From NCBI GenBank assembly GCA_964407665.1, contig CAYOWK010000003.1, positions 1 to 64,000 of the forward strand: 64,000 nucleotides of DNA, in the 5' to 3' direction. The first letter of the stretch is position 1, and every line of letters starts with the position of its first letter. This stretch comes from CAYOWK01 sp964407665 (lineage in GTDB: Bacteria; Pseudomonadota; Alphaproteobacteria; Caulobacterales; Hyphomonadaceae). The notes under the pieces are model-generated. The model was not told the origin of the DNA, ran no database searches, and saw nothing but the letters and a program-made list of their open reading frames with translations. Made by a program: the position numbers and the translations under genes. Positions 1 to 8,368 of the stretch are shown in pieces.

Positions 1-1
1 G

Positions 2-1381
2 CGCCACATCGAGATCCAGGTGCTGGGCGACAAGCACGGCAACGTCATCCACCTCGGCGAGCGCGAGTGCTCGATCCAGCGACGCAACCAGAAGGTCTTT
101 GAGGAGGCGCCGTCGCCCTTCATCGACCCCGAGACGCGCGCGGCCATGGGCGCACAGGCCATCGCGCTTGCAAAGGCCGTGAACTACGACAGCGCAGGCA
201 CGGTCGAGTTCATCGTTGATGGCGCCCGCAAGTTCTACTTCCTCGAGATGAACACCCGCCTGCAGGTGGAGCACCCCGTCACGGAGCTGATCACCGGCTA
301 CGACCTCGTCGAGCAAATGATCCGGGTTGCTGCCGGCGAGAAACTCAAGATCAAGCAGAAGGACGTGGGCATAAAGGGTTGGGCGCTGGAGAGCCGCATC
401 TACGCCGAGGACCCCTACCGCAACTTCCTGCCGTCCATCGGCCGCCTGCGCCGCATGCGCTTCCCGGCCGAGGGCGCGCTGGGCGAGGGCACCGTCCGCA
501 TCGATACCGGTGTCCGCGAGGGCGACGAGATCTCGATGTTCTACGATCCGATGATCGCCAAGCTGATCACGCACGGCGAGACGCGCGACGTGGCCATCGA
601 CACGCATGTGAAGGCGCTGGAGCGTCTTGAAGTGCAGGGCATCCAGGACAACTCGCCCTTCCTTGCGGCCGTGCTGGCCCAGAAACGTTTCCAGTCGGGC
701 AACATCACGACCGGCTACATCAAGGAAGAATTCCCGGACGGTTTCAGTGGCGTCGATCCGCTGCCGGAAGACGAGAAACTGCTGATTGCGGCGGCTTCGT
801 ATGTGCATGGGCTCTTTGCCCAGCGCGACGCGCTGGTGTCGGGTCGGACGGAGCCTGCCAAGGCCCCGCGCCAGGACTGGGTCGTGCTGATGGGCGGCGA
901 CAGCCACCCTGTGAAGCTGGTGATGGGCGCCGGCCGGGCCAGCGTCTCCATTGATGGCGCCAAGGCGCTCGAGCTGGTGACCGAGTGGAAGCCGGGCTCT
1001 CCGCTGATCGAGGGAACGCTGGGCGGCAAGCCTTTCGCCATGAACTTCACATGGAAGGATGAGGGCTTCATCTTCCGCCGTCTGGGCGTCACGCGCCGCA
1101 TCATGGTCTGCACGCCGTTCACGGCGGACCTGCATTCCCGGCTGCCCGAGAAGGCCAAGCCGGACACCTCCAAGCTGATCATGAGCCCGATGCCGGGCCT
1201 CGTGGTCTCGATCGCGGTGGCTGTGGGTCAGGACGTGAAGGCGGGTGAGCAGGTCTGCATCGTCGAAGCGATGAAGATGCAGAACATAATCCGCGCTGAA
1301 GCCGATGGCGTTGTCAGCGCGGTGAAGGTGACCGCTGGCGCTTCGGTTGCGGCGGACGAAGTGATGGTCGAGTTCGCCTGA
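2..1381 (+). CDS. pccA: Propionyl-CoA carboxylase, biotin-containing alpha subunit (5' end missing)
   Basis: The frame is open from base 2, so the gene starts left of the window; a GTG at 20 is internal. This subunit carboxylates its biotin with ATP and bicarbonate; the beta subunit then carboxylates propionyl-CoA to methylmalonyl-CoA. Visible parts are the end of the ATP-grasp biotin carboxylase domain (HIEIQVLGD, GERECSIQRRNQK, FLEMNTRLQVEHPVTE), the biotin carboxylase C-terminal domain (ESRIYAEDPYRNFLPSIGRL), a BT-type linker domain, and a C-terminal biotinyl domain with the acceptor lysine in EAMKM near base 1270. The YAEDPYRNFLPSIGRL stretch and the BT region favour PccA over methylcrotonyl-CoA carboxylase. 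The beta-subunit gene is not in view. The product is soluble and cytoplasmic. Confidence 0.9.
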   Translation, partial: RHIEIQVLGDKHGNVIHLGERECSIQRRNQKVFEEAPSPFIDPETRAAMGAQAIALAKAVNYDSAGTVEFIVDGARKFYFLEMNTRLQVEHPVTELITGYDLVEQMIRVAAGEKLKIKQKDVGIKGWALESRIYAEDPYRNFLPSIGRLRRMRFPAEGALGEGTVRIDTGVREGDEISMFYDPMIAKLITHGETRDVAIDTHVKALERLEVQGIQDNSPFLAAVLAQKRFQSGNITTGYIKEEFPDGFSGVDPLPEDEKLLIAAASYVHGLFAQRDALVSGRTEPAKAPRQDWVVLMGGDSHPVKLVMGAGRASVSIDGAKALELVTEWKPGSPLIEGTLGGKPFAMNFTWKDEGFIFRRLGVTRRIMVCTPFTADLHSRLPEKAKPDTSKLIMSPMPGLVVSIAVAVGQDVKAGEQVCIVEAMKMQNIIRAEADGVVSAVKVTAGASVAADEVMVEFA

Positions 1382-1456
1382 GCGCAGGCATGCGCTTTCC
1401 ACATTCCCCCTGCTTGATCTAGGCTCTCCTCGTCAGGCGCCTGGGGGGAAGCGTTT

Positions 1457-2293
1457 ATGTCGAAACCGGATCGCGCGCAGCGTCACGCACGGCTTACGGC
1501 CCATGCGGAGAATGGAGGCGGAGCGGACAGCGCGACGCGCGGGACAGTCGCCTGGGTGATCATCCTGCTGTCGGGTCTGCTTGTCGCAGGCTTTGGCGGT
1601 GCGGCGATCGTGACCGCCGTGTTCTCCGCTTCTGATCCCGGCCGACAGTCGGCTGCCGAGACGGCGTTCTCGATATTCAATCTGCTGCTACCGCTCGTAA
1701 GCGCGTGGGTCGGCGCTATCCTTGCGTATTTCTTCGTCAATCAGGCGACGGAAACAGCAAACAAGACCACACGGGAAGCCCTTCGCCAGCGCAGCTTTGC
1801 GGACAGGGTGAAGGTCCTTCCGATCATGTCAGCCGCCAAGACATTCGCGGAAATCTCACGGATCGAGGTCGAGCGTGATGAAGGCGGAACGCTCATCACC
1901 CCGCTCTCGGACGTGGTTGCAATCTTCGAGACACAGCGACGGACCCGTGCGCCGATCTTCGAGTGGCGCGAGGACAAGGGGGCTTTTGTGCTGATCTACG
2001 TTCTGCACGAAAGCACAGTGTTCGACTTCCTCCGGCGCTGGCCTGAGGCGCGAGAGGGGTCCCTGCAGGCTCTCATCGACAACGCCCAGATTCGTCCTCG
2101 CTGGGATCAGACACTCGCCCACTTGCCACAGACCGCCACGCTGGCAGACGCTAAAGCAGTCATGGACAGCAATTCCAGGATCCAGGACGTGGTCGTTACC
2201 CTGCACGGCGCCCCGGATGGACCTTTCGTAGGCTGGCTGACCAACGTGGACGTCCTGCGCCACTGCATTGCTGGCGCTTCGGCATTCGATTGA
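1457..2293 (+). CDS. Membrane protein with C-terminal CBS-like domain, function unknown
   Basis: The 278-residue product has a short polar N-terminus, two hydrophobic segments (about residues 30-55 and 70-95), and a soluble C-terminal half. That half reads like a degenerate CBS pair: an LSDVVAIFETQ...FVLIYVLHESTVFDFL unit and a TLADAKAVMDSN...FVGWLTNVDVL unit. CBS pairs usually bind adenine nucleotides, so ligand-sensing at the membrane is possible, but this is inference. A good purine-rich site (GGGGGGAAG) precedes the ATG. It follows pccA by 75 bp on the same strand and ends 5 bp before the convergent lipB stop. I do not recognise a named family. Confidence 0.7.
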   Translation: MSKPDRAQRHARLTAHAENGGGADSATRGTVAWVIILLSGLLVAGFGGAAIVTAVFSASDPGRQSAAETAFSIFNLLLPLVSAWVGAILAYFFVNQATETANKTTREALRQRSFADRVKVLPIMSAAKTFAEISRIEVERDEGGTLITPLSDVVAIFETQRRTRAPIFEWREDKGAFVLIYVLHESTVFDFLRRWPEAREGSLQALIDNAQIRPRWDQTLAHLPQTATLADAKAVMDSNSRIQDVVVTLHGAPDGPFVGWLTNVDVLRHCIAGASAFD

Positions 2294-2298
2294 GGGTT

Positions 2299-2973
2299 CT
2301 ACGGGACCGGAGGCTCGATGAGCTGGACCGCCCCGAAATTTCGCTCGAACGCCGCCCTCAGGGCGATGTCGACCTCGTACATCGGCACAAGCTGGCCGAG
2401 GGCGTGGAGGCTGGTGACGCCATAGCGGGGGTCGGAGACGCCGCAGGGCGTGATGCCGCCGAAGTGGGAGAGGTCGGGGTCCACGTTCAGGCTGATCCCG
2501 TGGAAACTGACCCAGCGTTTGAGCCGGATGCCCAGCGCGGCGATCTTGTCTTCCCGGAGCTCGCCTCCAACCGGTGTACGGTCCACCCAGACGCCGACGC
2601 GGCCTTCGCGGCGGCGCTCGCCCTTGATGTTGAACTCGGCCAGCGTGTCGATGATCCACTGTTCGAGCTTGCAGACGAAGTCGCGGACGTCGCGCCCGCG
2701 CCGGTTGAGGTCGAGCATCACATAGGCAACCCGCTGGCCGGGGCCATGATAGGTGAACTGGCCGCCCCGCTGACTTTCGAAGACCGGAAACCGGCCGGGA
2801 TCGAGCAGGTCGGAGGTCTTCGCGCTGGCGCCACGGGAATAGAGCGGGGGATGCTCGACCAGCCATACCAGTTCGTCCGCCGTACCATTGGCGATGGCCG
2901 CAGCACGGGCCTCCATGAAGGCGACCGCCTCGGCGTAACCGACCAGACCTTCAGATATCGCCCAGCCCGTCAT
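2299..2973 (-). CDS. lipB: Octanoyl-[ACP]:protein N-octanoyltransferase
   Basis: LipB moves the octanoyl group from acyl carrier protein to the lipoyl-domain lysine of pyruvate and 2-oxoglutarate dehydrogenases and the glycine cleavage H protein. LipA, encoded at 56.6 kb, then inserts sulfur. The 224-residue length is normal. Signature stretches are RGGQFTYHGPGQ (residues about 70-81), the catalytic lysine in DKIAALGIR, and the catalytic cysteine in GGITPCGV. lipA and lipB are 54 kb apart here. The gene is divergent from the FliN-like gene, with only a short shared upstream region. Confidence 0.95.
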   Translation of the reverse strand: MTGWAISEGLVGYAEAVAFMEARAAAIANGTADELVWLVEHPPLYSRGASAKTSDLLDPGRFPVFESQRGGQFTYHGPGQRVAYVMLDLNRRGRDVRDFVCKLEQWIIDTLAEFNIKGERRREGRVGVWVDRTPVGGELREDKIAALGIRLKRWVSFHGISLNVDPDLSHFGGITPCGVSDPRYGVTSLHALGQLVPMYEVDIALRAAFERNFGAVQLIEPPVP

Positions 2974-3023
2974 CGGTTAACCCTCGGGCAATGGGGAGCC
3001 CGCATGCTGCCTGCCAGAAGCGT

Positions 3024-3299
3024 ATGGCATATCGGAGTTGGACGTTGAATTCTCAACTGGGTCACGTCGAAGTCGAAATCACCGTCCTGCTGGGGCGGTC
3101 GATCATGCCGATGCAGCAACTGCTGCGGATGGGCCGGGGCGCCGTGATCCAGCTGGATACCCAGGAAAATGACGAAGTGTGGGTTCTCGCCAACAATCAC
3201 CCGATCGCGCGGGGCGAACTGGTGATCGAGGGCGACAAGGTCTCCGTCAGCATCACGCGCTCCGCCCAGGTCCAGGATTTCTTCGCAACCGCGCAGTAA
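3024..3299 (+). CDS. FliN-like flagellar motor switch (SpoA-domain) protein, single domain
   Basis: The protein of about 90 residues is essentially one SpoA domain: VEVEITVLLGRSIMPMQQLLRMGRGAVIQL, then NHPIARGELVIEGDKVSVSIT. FliN forms the C-ring of the flagellar switch with FliM and FliG. No other flagellar gene is in the window, so this copy is isolated between lipB and a tRNA. Start choice is uncertain: ATG 2991 and ATG 3024 are in frame, and TTG 3045 has the best ribosome-binding site (GGAG seven bases upstream). All three keep the whole domain. It could be the sole FliN or a paralogue. Confidence 0.75.
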   Translation: MAYRSWTLNSQLGHVEVEITVLLGRSIMPMQQLLRMGRGAVIQLDTQENDEVWVLANNHPIARGELVIEGDKVSVSITRSAQVQDFFATAQ

Positions 3300-3344
3300 T
3301 TGCAGTTGGCCGAAGCGCCGCAGCGAATGGGCGTGAGACGAGGC

Positions 3345-3372
3345 TTCACAAACGGTTTTCTCGCTGTATATG
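3345..3372 (+). promoter_or_regulatory. Probable promoter of tRNA-Leu
   Basis: A -35-like TTCACA (3345-3350) and a -10-like TATATG (3367-3372) are 16 bp apart. The -10 ends 18 bp before the mature tRNA 5' end, the spacing expected for a tRNA gene with a short leader. Assigned by eye. Confidence 0.45.
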
Positions 3373-3390
3373 TCCCGCCTTGCCCGGCGT

Positions 3391-3475
3391 GCGGTCGTGG
3401 CGGAATTGGTAGACGCACTACCTTGAGGTGGTAGCGCCGCAAGGCGTGGAAGTTCGAGTCTTCTCGACCGCACCA
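3391..3475 (+). tRNA. tRNA-Leu (GAG anticodon)
   Basis: The 85-nt gene has acceptor arms GCGGTCG (3391-3397) and CGACCGC (3465-3471), discriminator A and an encoded CCA (3473-3475). The anticodon stem CTACC/GGTAG encloses the loop TTGAGGT with anticodon GAG at 3425-3427, so it reads CUC and CUU. The long variable arm (GCGCCGCAAGGCGT) is typical of leucine tRNAs, and the T-loop TTCGAGTC is present. Confidence 0.97.
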
Positions 3476-3535
3476 TTGGGACTTCAAGGGGCTGGATCAT
3501 AGGAAAACCGCTTGCGGTAATGGGGGGAAGTCGAA

Positions 3536-4957
3536 ATGGCGGACACCCCGGACACCGAAGACAAGCGCCTCGATCCAGCCCTCGACGGTCCCTCCGAGGC
3601 CACCGAGCCCCAGAACATCCTGACACCGGCCTTCATCGCCCGGTTTGTCGGAGCCGTTGGCGATGGCGACACGCTTTCGCTGAAGCGTACGCTTACCGAC
3701 CTGCACCCCGCAGACGCCGCCGACCTGCTGGAACTGCTGCCGCCTGACGCCTTCCGGAAGGCGATCCATCTGCTTGGGCCGCGGCTGCCGGCAGAAGCGC
3801 TCGTCGAGATGGCGGATGACGCCCGCGTCGCGGCCCTCGACGAGATGACCGACCACGCCATCGCCGCGCTGATCGAGCATCTCGATTCGGACGACGCCAG
3901 CTACATCATCGACGACCTTGAGGAAGAACGGCGCACCCGGATCCTCGGGCGGGTGTCCGCATCCGACCGGGCCGCCATCGAAAGCTCGCTCGCGTTCGAC
4001 GAAGAATCAGCCGGACGCCTGATGCAGCGCGACTTTGTCGCTGCGCCGGTGTTCTGGACAGTCGGGCAGGCCATCGACCACCTGCGCACGGTGGACGAGG
4101 ACGACCTGCCGGACACGTTTTTCGAGATCTACATCGTCGATCCCGCCTTCAGGCTTGAGGGCAGCGTGGGGCTGTCCCGCCTCCTGCAGGCCGGACGCGA
4201 GGTCCTCCTGAAGGACATCATGAAGGAGGCGGCGGTCCGCGTTCGCCCCGAGACGGACCAGGAGGAGGTGGCCTACCTCTTCCGCCAGTACAACCTGGCC
4301 TCGGCCCCCGTGGTCGATGAGGCCGGGCGCCTGACCGGGATGATCACGATCGACGACGTCGTCGACGTTATCCAGGAAGAAAACCAGGAGGACTTGCTGG
4401 CGCTGTCGGGCGTTAGCGAGGCCGGCGTGAACCAGACCGTTCTCGACGCTGTCCGCGCCCGTATTCCGTGGCTGGGCCTCAACCTGGCCACGGCGCTCAT
4501 TGCGTCCGCTGTCGTCTCTCTGTTCGGAGCCACGATCGACGAGATCGTCGCTCTGGCCTTCCTGATGCCGGTTGTCGCGGGCCTTGGCGGCAATGTCGGG
4601 TCGCAGGCGCTTGCCGTGGCCGTCCGCGCGATCGCCGAGCGGGACCTCGAAGGGCCGCTGGTCATTCGTGCGGTGCGTCGCGAGGCCATTACCGCCATCA
4701 TCAACGGCGCGGTCATCGCCCTTGTCGCCGGTATTGTCGTCTACCTGTGGTTCCGCGACCTGCCATTGTCGCTGGTGCTGGCCTCCTCGATGACCATAAC
4801 CTTCACCTGGGCCGGGCTGGTGGGAATTCTGGCGCCGTTAACCCTGAAACGCATGGGAGCCGACCCCGCTGTCGCGTCGTCGGTATTTGTGCTGACGTCG
4901 ATCGACCTCCTGGGATTCCTGGTCTTTCTCGGGATGGCGACCGTCGTTCTCGTGTGA
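3536..4957 (+). CDS. mgtE: Magnesium transporter MgtE
   Basis: MgtE is a homodimeric inner-membrane Mg2+ channel gated by cytosolic Mg2+. The 473-residue product shows the family order: an N-domain of helical repeats (LLELLPPDAFRKAIHLLGPRLPAEALVEM, about residues 40-155), a tandem CBS region (RLMQRDFVAAPVFWTVGQAIDHLR; then VAYLFRQYNLASAPVVDEAGRLTGMITIDDVVDVI, about 160-285), and five membrane helices from about residue 300, including the LMPVVAGLGGNVGSQALAVAVRAI pore helix. ATG 3536 has a GGGGGGAAG ribosome-binding site. It follows the tRNA gene by 60 bp. Confidence 0.95.
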   Translation: MADTPDTEDKRLDPALDGPSEATEPQNILTPAFIARFVGAVGDGDTLSLKRTLTDLHPADAADLLELLPPDAFRKAIHLLGPRLPAEALVEMADDARVAALDEMTDHAIAALIEHLDSDDASYIIDDLEEERRTRILGRVSASDRAAIESSLAFDEESAGRLMQRDFVAAPVFWTVGQAIDHLRTVDEDDLPDTFFEIYIVDPAFRLEGSVGLSRLLQAGREVLLKDIMKEAAVRVRPETDQEEVAYLFRQYNLASAPVVDEAGRLTGMITIDDVVDVIQEENQEDLLALSGVSEAGVNQTVLDAVRARIPWLGLNLATALIASAVVSLFGATIDEIVALAFLMPVVAGLGGNVGSQALAVAVRAIAERDLEGPLVIRAVRREAITAIINGAVIALVAGIVVYLWFRDLPLSLVLASSMTITFTWAGLVGILAPLTLKRMGADPAVASSVFVLTSIDLLGFLVFLGMATVVLV

Positions 4958-5044
4958 AAGGGCATCCCGTTATGACGAGTCTGGCGTCGGGATTGCACCG
5001 GTCAGGCGAAACGGGCTCGGAATGTGTCGGATCAGGCCACAATC

Positions 5045-6331
5045 ATGACTGGACGGATGCGAATTTCGCGGGCGGGACTTGAACTCATCAAGGCGTTCGA
5101 AGGGTTCCGGGAAGGCGCAGCGCGGCTGCCCGACGGTCGCTGGATCATTGGCTACGGCCATGTTCGCACCGCACGCGAAGGCGTGACCATCACGGAGAAG
5201 GATGCCGAAGACCTGCTGAAGAACGATCTGCGCGTTGTGGAAGACGCCGTCCGGTCGCTGGTCTTCGCTCCGCTCAACCAGGCCCAGTTCGATGCGCTGG
5301 TCTCCCTCGCGTTCAACATTTCGCCGGGCCAGTTCAAGGATTCCGAGATCCTGCGCCGCCTGAACGAGGGCGACCTGATTGGCGCCGCCGGCGCATTCGA
5401 TGCGTGGCGGCGTGCGCGGGTAAATGGCCGCATGATGGTGGTCGACGCTCTGGTTCGCAGACGCGCCGCCGAGAAGGCTCTCTTCCTTGCCGCGACCGTA
5501 GGCCAGGCCACTGCGCCGACTCCTATCGTCATCCCCGAGTGGGATCCCTCCGCTGGCGGCGGCGGCAGGTCGTCCGAGACGGCAAATGCCCCCGACGTGC
5601 TGCTGGCGATCGAGCGTCTAACCCAGGAGCGTGACCGGGCCGAACGGGCGGTGGAGCGCGCGACCGCTGCGCCAGTCGTGGCGGAGGCGGCCGCCGAACC
5701 GGTTCAGGTGACCACTGCCGCTCCAGTGACAGCGCCCGAAGCGCCTGCCGTCGAAGACCGGGTCGCAGAGGCCGAAGCAACGCCTGCATCAACGACTCCC
5801 GAAGAAGCGTCGCGCACAGTTGCGGCGCGCATCGCCCGCATTCTTGAGCGCGCCGACACCGCAGCCGCTACGGCTCCCGCTGCGGTCAAACCCGCTGCAG
5901 ACGAAGCGCCGCGCGAGATTGCGGCCCAGACCATCATCGACGAGCTTCCTGACTTCGCGACGGATGCCGCGCGGACGCGGGTGGGCGGCGAAGCGCATGA
6001 AACGAACGGCCGAAAACTGATCGACGACACCGAGCGCTTCGATCCGGGCCGCGACCCGCAGGAGCTGTTCACGGACGGGCTGCATGCAGAGCGTGAGGTC
6101 AACGGCCGGGTGCGGAAGCTCGGGGTGATGGACAACCGGGCGCTGCGGATTGCGCCGTTTGTGGCCTTCCTGATCCTGTCGATCATCGGGCTGGCGATCG
6201 GCCTGGTTGAAGTCTTCAAGGACGACACGCGCAGCATCTCGGGCGCGTCGACGGTGGTTGCGGTCTTCGGGCTGCTGACCGTGATGGGCATCTATTTCGT
6301 CGCCGCGAATTCCTCCGACAGCGAGCGCTAG
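5045..6331 (+). CDS. spmX: SpmX-type polar localisation protein (degenerate GH24 muramidase domain, two C-terminal membrane helices)
   Basis: Residues about 8-150 form a T4-lysozyme-like GH24 domain (LELIKAFEGFREG, DGRWIIGYGHV, LNQAQFDALVSLAFNISPGQF). A long acidic, alanine/proline-rich linker follows, then two membrane helices (IAPFVAFLILSIIGLAIGLV and STVVAVFGLLTVMGIYFVA). This order and size (about 428 residues) match Caulobacter SpmX, which gathers with PopZ at the old pole and recruits and activates the DivJ kinase. There is no signal peptide. Against the usual lysozyme pattern, the catalytic Glu is kept, but the Asp and Thr positions read Leu and Ile, suggesting a binding role rather than hydrolysis. 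An in-frame GTG at 5024 would add seven residues; neither start has a strong ribosome-binding site. It is not a phage endolysin. Confidence 0.85.
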   Translation: MTGRMRISRAGLELIKAFEGFREGAARLPDGRWIIGYGHVRTAREGVTITEKDAEDLLKNDLRVVEDAVRSLVFAPLNQAQFDALVSLAFNISPGQFKDSEILRRLNEGDLIGAAGAFDAWRRARVNGRMMVVDALVRRRAAEKALFLAATVGQATAPTPIVIPEWDPSAGGGGRSSETANAPDVLLAIERLTQERDRAERAVERATAAPVVAEAAAEPVQVTTAAPVTAPEAPAVEDRVAEAEATPASTTPEEASRTVAARIARILERADTAAATAPAAVKPAADEAPREIAAQTIIDELPDFATDAARTRVGGEAHETNGRKLIDDTERFDPGRDPQELFTDGLHAEREVNGRVRKLGVMDNRALRIAPFVAFLILSIIGLAIGLVEVFKDDTRSISGASTVVAVFGLLTVMGIYFVAANSSDSER

Positions 6332-6343
6332 AACCCGGCCAGA

Positions 6344-8155
6344 TCAGTCGGCCAGAGCGGCTTCGGCGGGCGCCGGGGTCCCGCGGATGATCGAGTTCAG
6401 GGGGCCGCGAAGCTCTGACAGCGCCTTGACGGCGGAGTCGTAGCCAGCCTTCACAGCTGGGTCGTATTCCTTCCAGTCGCGCAGCTCGACGCCCGGCGGA
6501 TCCGGCACGATCAGGAGATCTGTGAGGTCGCGGTGGGCGTTCGGGTTCACCGAGATCGTGGCCGCGCGCATCAGCAGGTTGGCGATGGGCGGGGGCGACT
6601 TGAAACCGTGGCGGGATGTCCAGCCGAAGAAGCTGGGCGGACGGATGAACTCGTCGGGTGACAGGCCCACGGGCGGTTCGGCGACGTCGACGCCGATGAT
6701 CCGGCCCCGGTGCATGTTGCGCATCACGTCCACCGGGAAGTTGTTGAGGACCGCGCCATCCACCAGGACCTGTCCTTCGACGACGATGGGCGGGAGGATG
6801 CCGGGCAGGCTGATCGAGGCGCGAAGGGCGTCGCGGAGGCGTCCCTCGGAGTGGACGCGGAACGAGCCGGTGGTGAGGTTGGTGGACACGGCGAAGAACG
6901 GGATAGGCAGGTCCTCGATCATCAGCTCGCCGAAGTTCTCGCGCAGCCGTGCATCGACCTTGTTGCCCTTCACCAGCGACACGACGGGCAGCCCGTAGTC
7001 GGACAGCGGATTGGTCTCGACGAACGCCTTGCGGATGCGCCTGTCGATATCTTCGAGAGACCAGCCGGCGGCCAGGCAGGCGCCCAGCACTGCGCCCATG
7101 GATGCGCCGCCGATGAAGTCGATAGGGCAGCCCGCCTCCTTCAGAGCGTACATGACGCCCATATGTGCGTAGGCGCGGGCGCCGCCGCCTGACAGCACCA
7201 GACCGACCGAGCGACCTGCGATGATCCGGGCGAGCCGTTTTGCGTCGTCGTCGTTGATGTCCCGCCAGTGGAAGATCCGCGAGGCCTCGGCAGCCCGTTT
7301 CCAATCCAGCGCGTCGGCTGCCGGCCGCGTACCGCCATGATGCAGCAACACGACGTCGACGAGGCGGAACTGGCGCGTGGCCGACGATTCCTCCGGCAGC
7401 AGGGGAACGGAAGGGCGCGCGTCCGACCGTGCGAACAGCATCAGCCTGTCGGAGTGGCGCTGGACGTGCCGGAACCACGGATTGTCGCCGATGCTCGACA
7501 CGTAGAGGACGACATCGTTCCGGGTTTCAAGCTCGTCAAAGAAGCCAGCCGGCATTCCGACGGCTTCCTCGCCCGCAATGGCGACCCGGAGCCCCATGAC
7601 CTGAAGGGCGTTCGCGAGCGTTCTTGCCCGCAGCCTCATGTCGATCGTGGGTGAGGTCGCGAGCAGGCCAAAGACCTTCGGCTCGGCCGTGCGGCCCGTC
7701 TTGCGACGCGCCTGGCGCATGCGGACCATGATCACACGTGTCAGACGCTCGAGAATCTGGGGCTCTGAGCGGACCAGCTGCATGAAGCCAGAGCGCGACA
7801 TGGCCATCAGTTCGGTGTCGCGCAGGGCGTAGACCGCCAGTTCGTGGGGTTCGCCGGCGAGCAGGGACATCTCGCCAACGGGTTCGCCGGCCCGGATATG
7901 GCCTACCAGCTCAAGCTGGCCGGATGGGTTGCGGCGAAAGGCGCCCATCGAGCCGGAGAGTACAAAGTAGATGGTGTCCGAGGCGTCACCGATGTCGAAC
8001 AGTTTCCAGCCGCCCGGCAGACCGAACCAGCGGGCGTCCTTTTCTGCTTCCTTCAGGGCTTTCGGAGAGGCGTCCTTGACGAATGGCACGGCTCTCAGGG
8101 TCGGCTGGACCGCTTCGGCGGCTGCTTTCTTTCCTGTGAGCGTCTTGAGTCCCAT
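6344..8155 (-). CDS. Patatin-like phospholipase with N-terminal cyclic-nucleotide-binding domain (NTE/RssA type)
   Basis: The 603-residue product has an N-terminal cNMP-binding-like domain (about residues 35-160: LFDIGDASDTIYFVLSGSMGAFRR, IRAGEPVGEMSLLAGEPHELAVYALRDTELMAMS), a middle region, and a C-terminal patatin domain. The patatin domain has the oxyanion glycine run (LSGGGARAYAHMGV), the nucleophile elbow GASMG, and the catalytic Asp in DGAVLNNFP. This is the layout of neuropathy-target-esterase-like lysophospholipases. It likely hydrolyses phospholipids or lysophospholipids under control of a cyclic nucleotide or other ligand. It is convergent with spmX, 12 bp apart. The substrate is unknown. 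Confidence 0.88.
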   Translation of the reverse strand: MGLKTLTGKKAAAEAVQPTLRAVPFVKDASPKALKEAEKDARWFGLPGGWKLFDIGDASDTIYFVLSGSMGAFRRNPSGQLELVGHIRAGEPVGEMSLLAGEPHELAVYALRDTELMAMSRSGFMQLVRSEPQILERLTRVIMVRMRQARRKTGRTAEPKVFGLLATSPTIDMRLRARTLANALQVMGLRVAIAGEEAVGMPAGFFDELETRNDVVLYVSSIGDNPWFRHVQRHSDRLMLFARSDARPSVPLLPEESSATRQFRLVDVVLLHHGGTRPAADALDWKRAAEASRIFHWRDINDDDAKRLARIIAGRSVGLVLSGGGARAYAHMGVMYALKEAGCPIDFIGGASMGAVLGACLAAGWSLEDIDRRIRKAFVETNPLSDYGLPVVSLVKGNKVDARLRENFGELMIEDLPIPFFAVSTNLTTGSFRVHSEGRLRDALRASISLPGILPPIVVEGQVLVDGAVLNNFPVDVMRNMHRGRIIGVDVAEPPVGLSPDEFIRPPSFFGWTSRHGFKSPPPIANLLMRAATISVNPNAHRDLTDLLIVPDPPGVELRDWKEYDPAVKAGYDSAVKALSELRGPLNSIIRGTPAPAEAALAD

Positions 8156-8368
8156 TGGTGGGTTCCGACAAAGGGGGGCGCCCCGAAATTTACCATAACC
8201 ACAATCCCTGAAGGATTCGTATGTCTGGTAGCTGGCGTCCCCCGGGGCGGCGCTGCATTCCTGTCTGACGTAGGGGCGAAGCTGTCTCGATCAAGCGCCG
8301 ACAGGCAGTGTCGACGCATCGGACAGGGCGGGATAGACACAGTCAGCACCTGCTGGAGGCCGCCTGCC

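Noticed and set aside
5045..6331. Phage endolysin or prophage remnant
   Set aside because: The GH24 domain is joined to a long linker and two membrane helices as in SpmX, and no other phage gene is nearby.
7844..8368. N-terminal extension of the enoyl-CoA hydratase frame
   Set aside because: The extra codons lie opposite the patatin gene and the conserved protein begins at ATG 8369.
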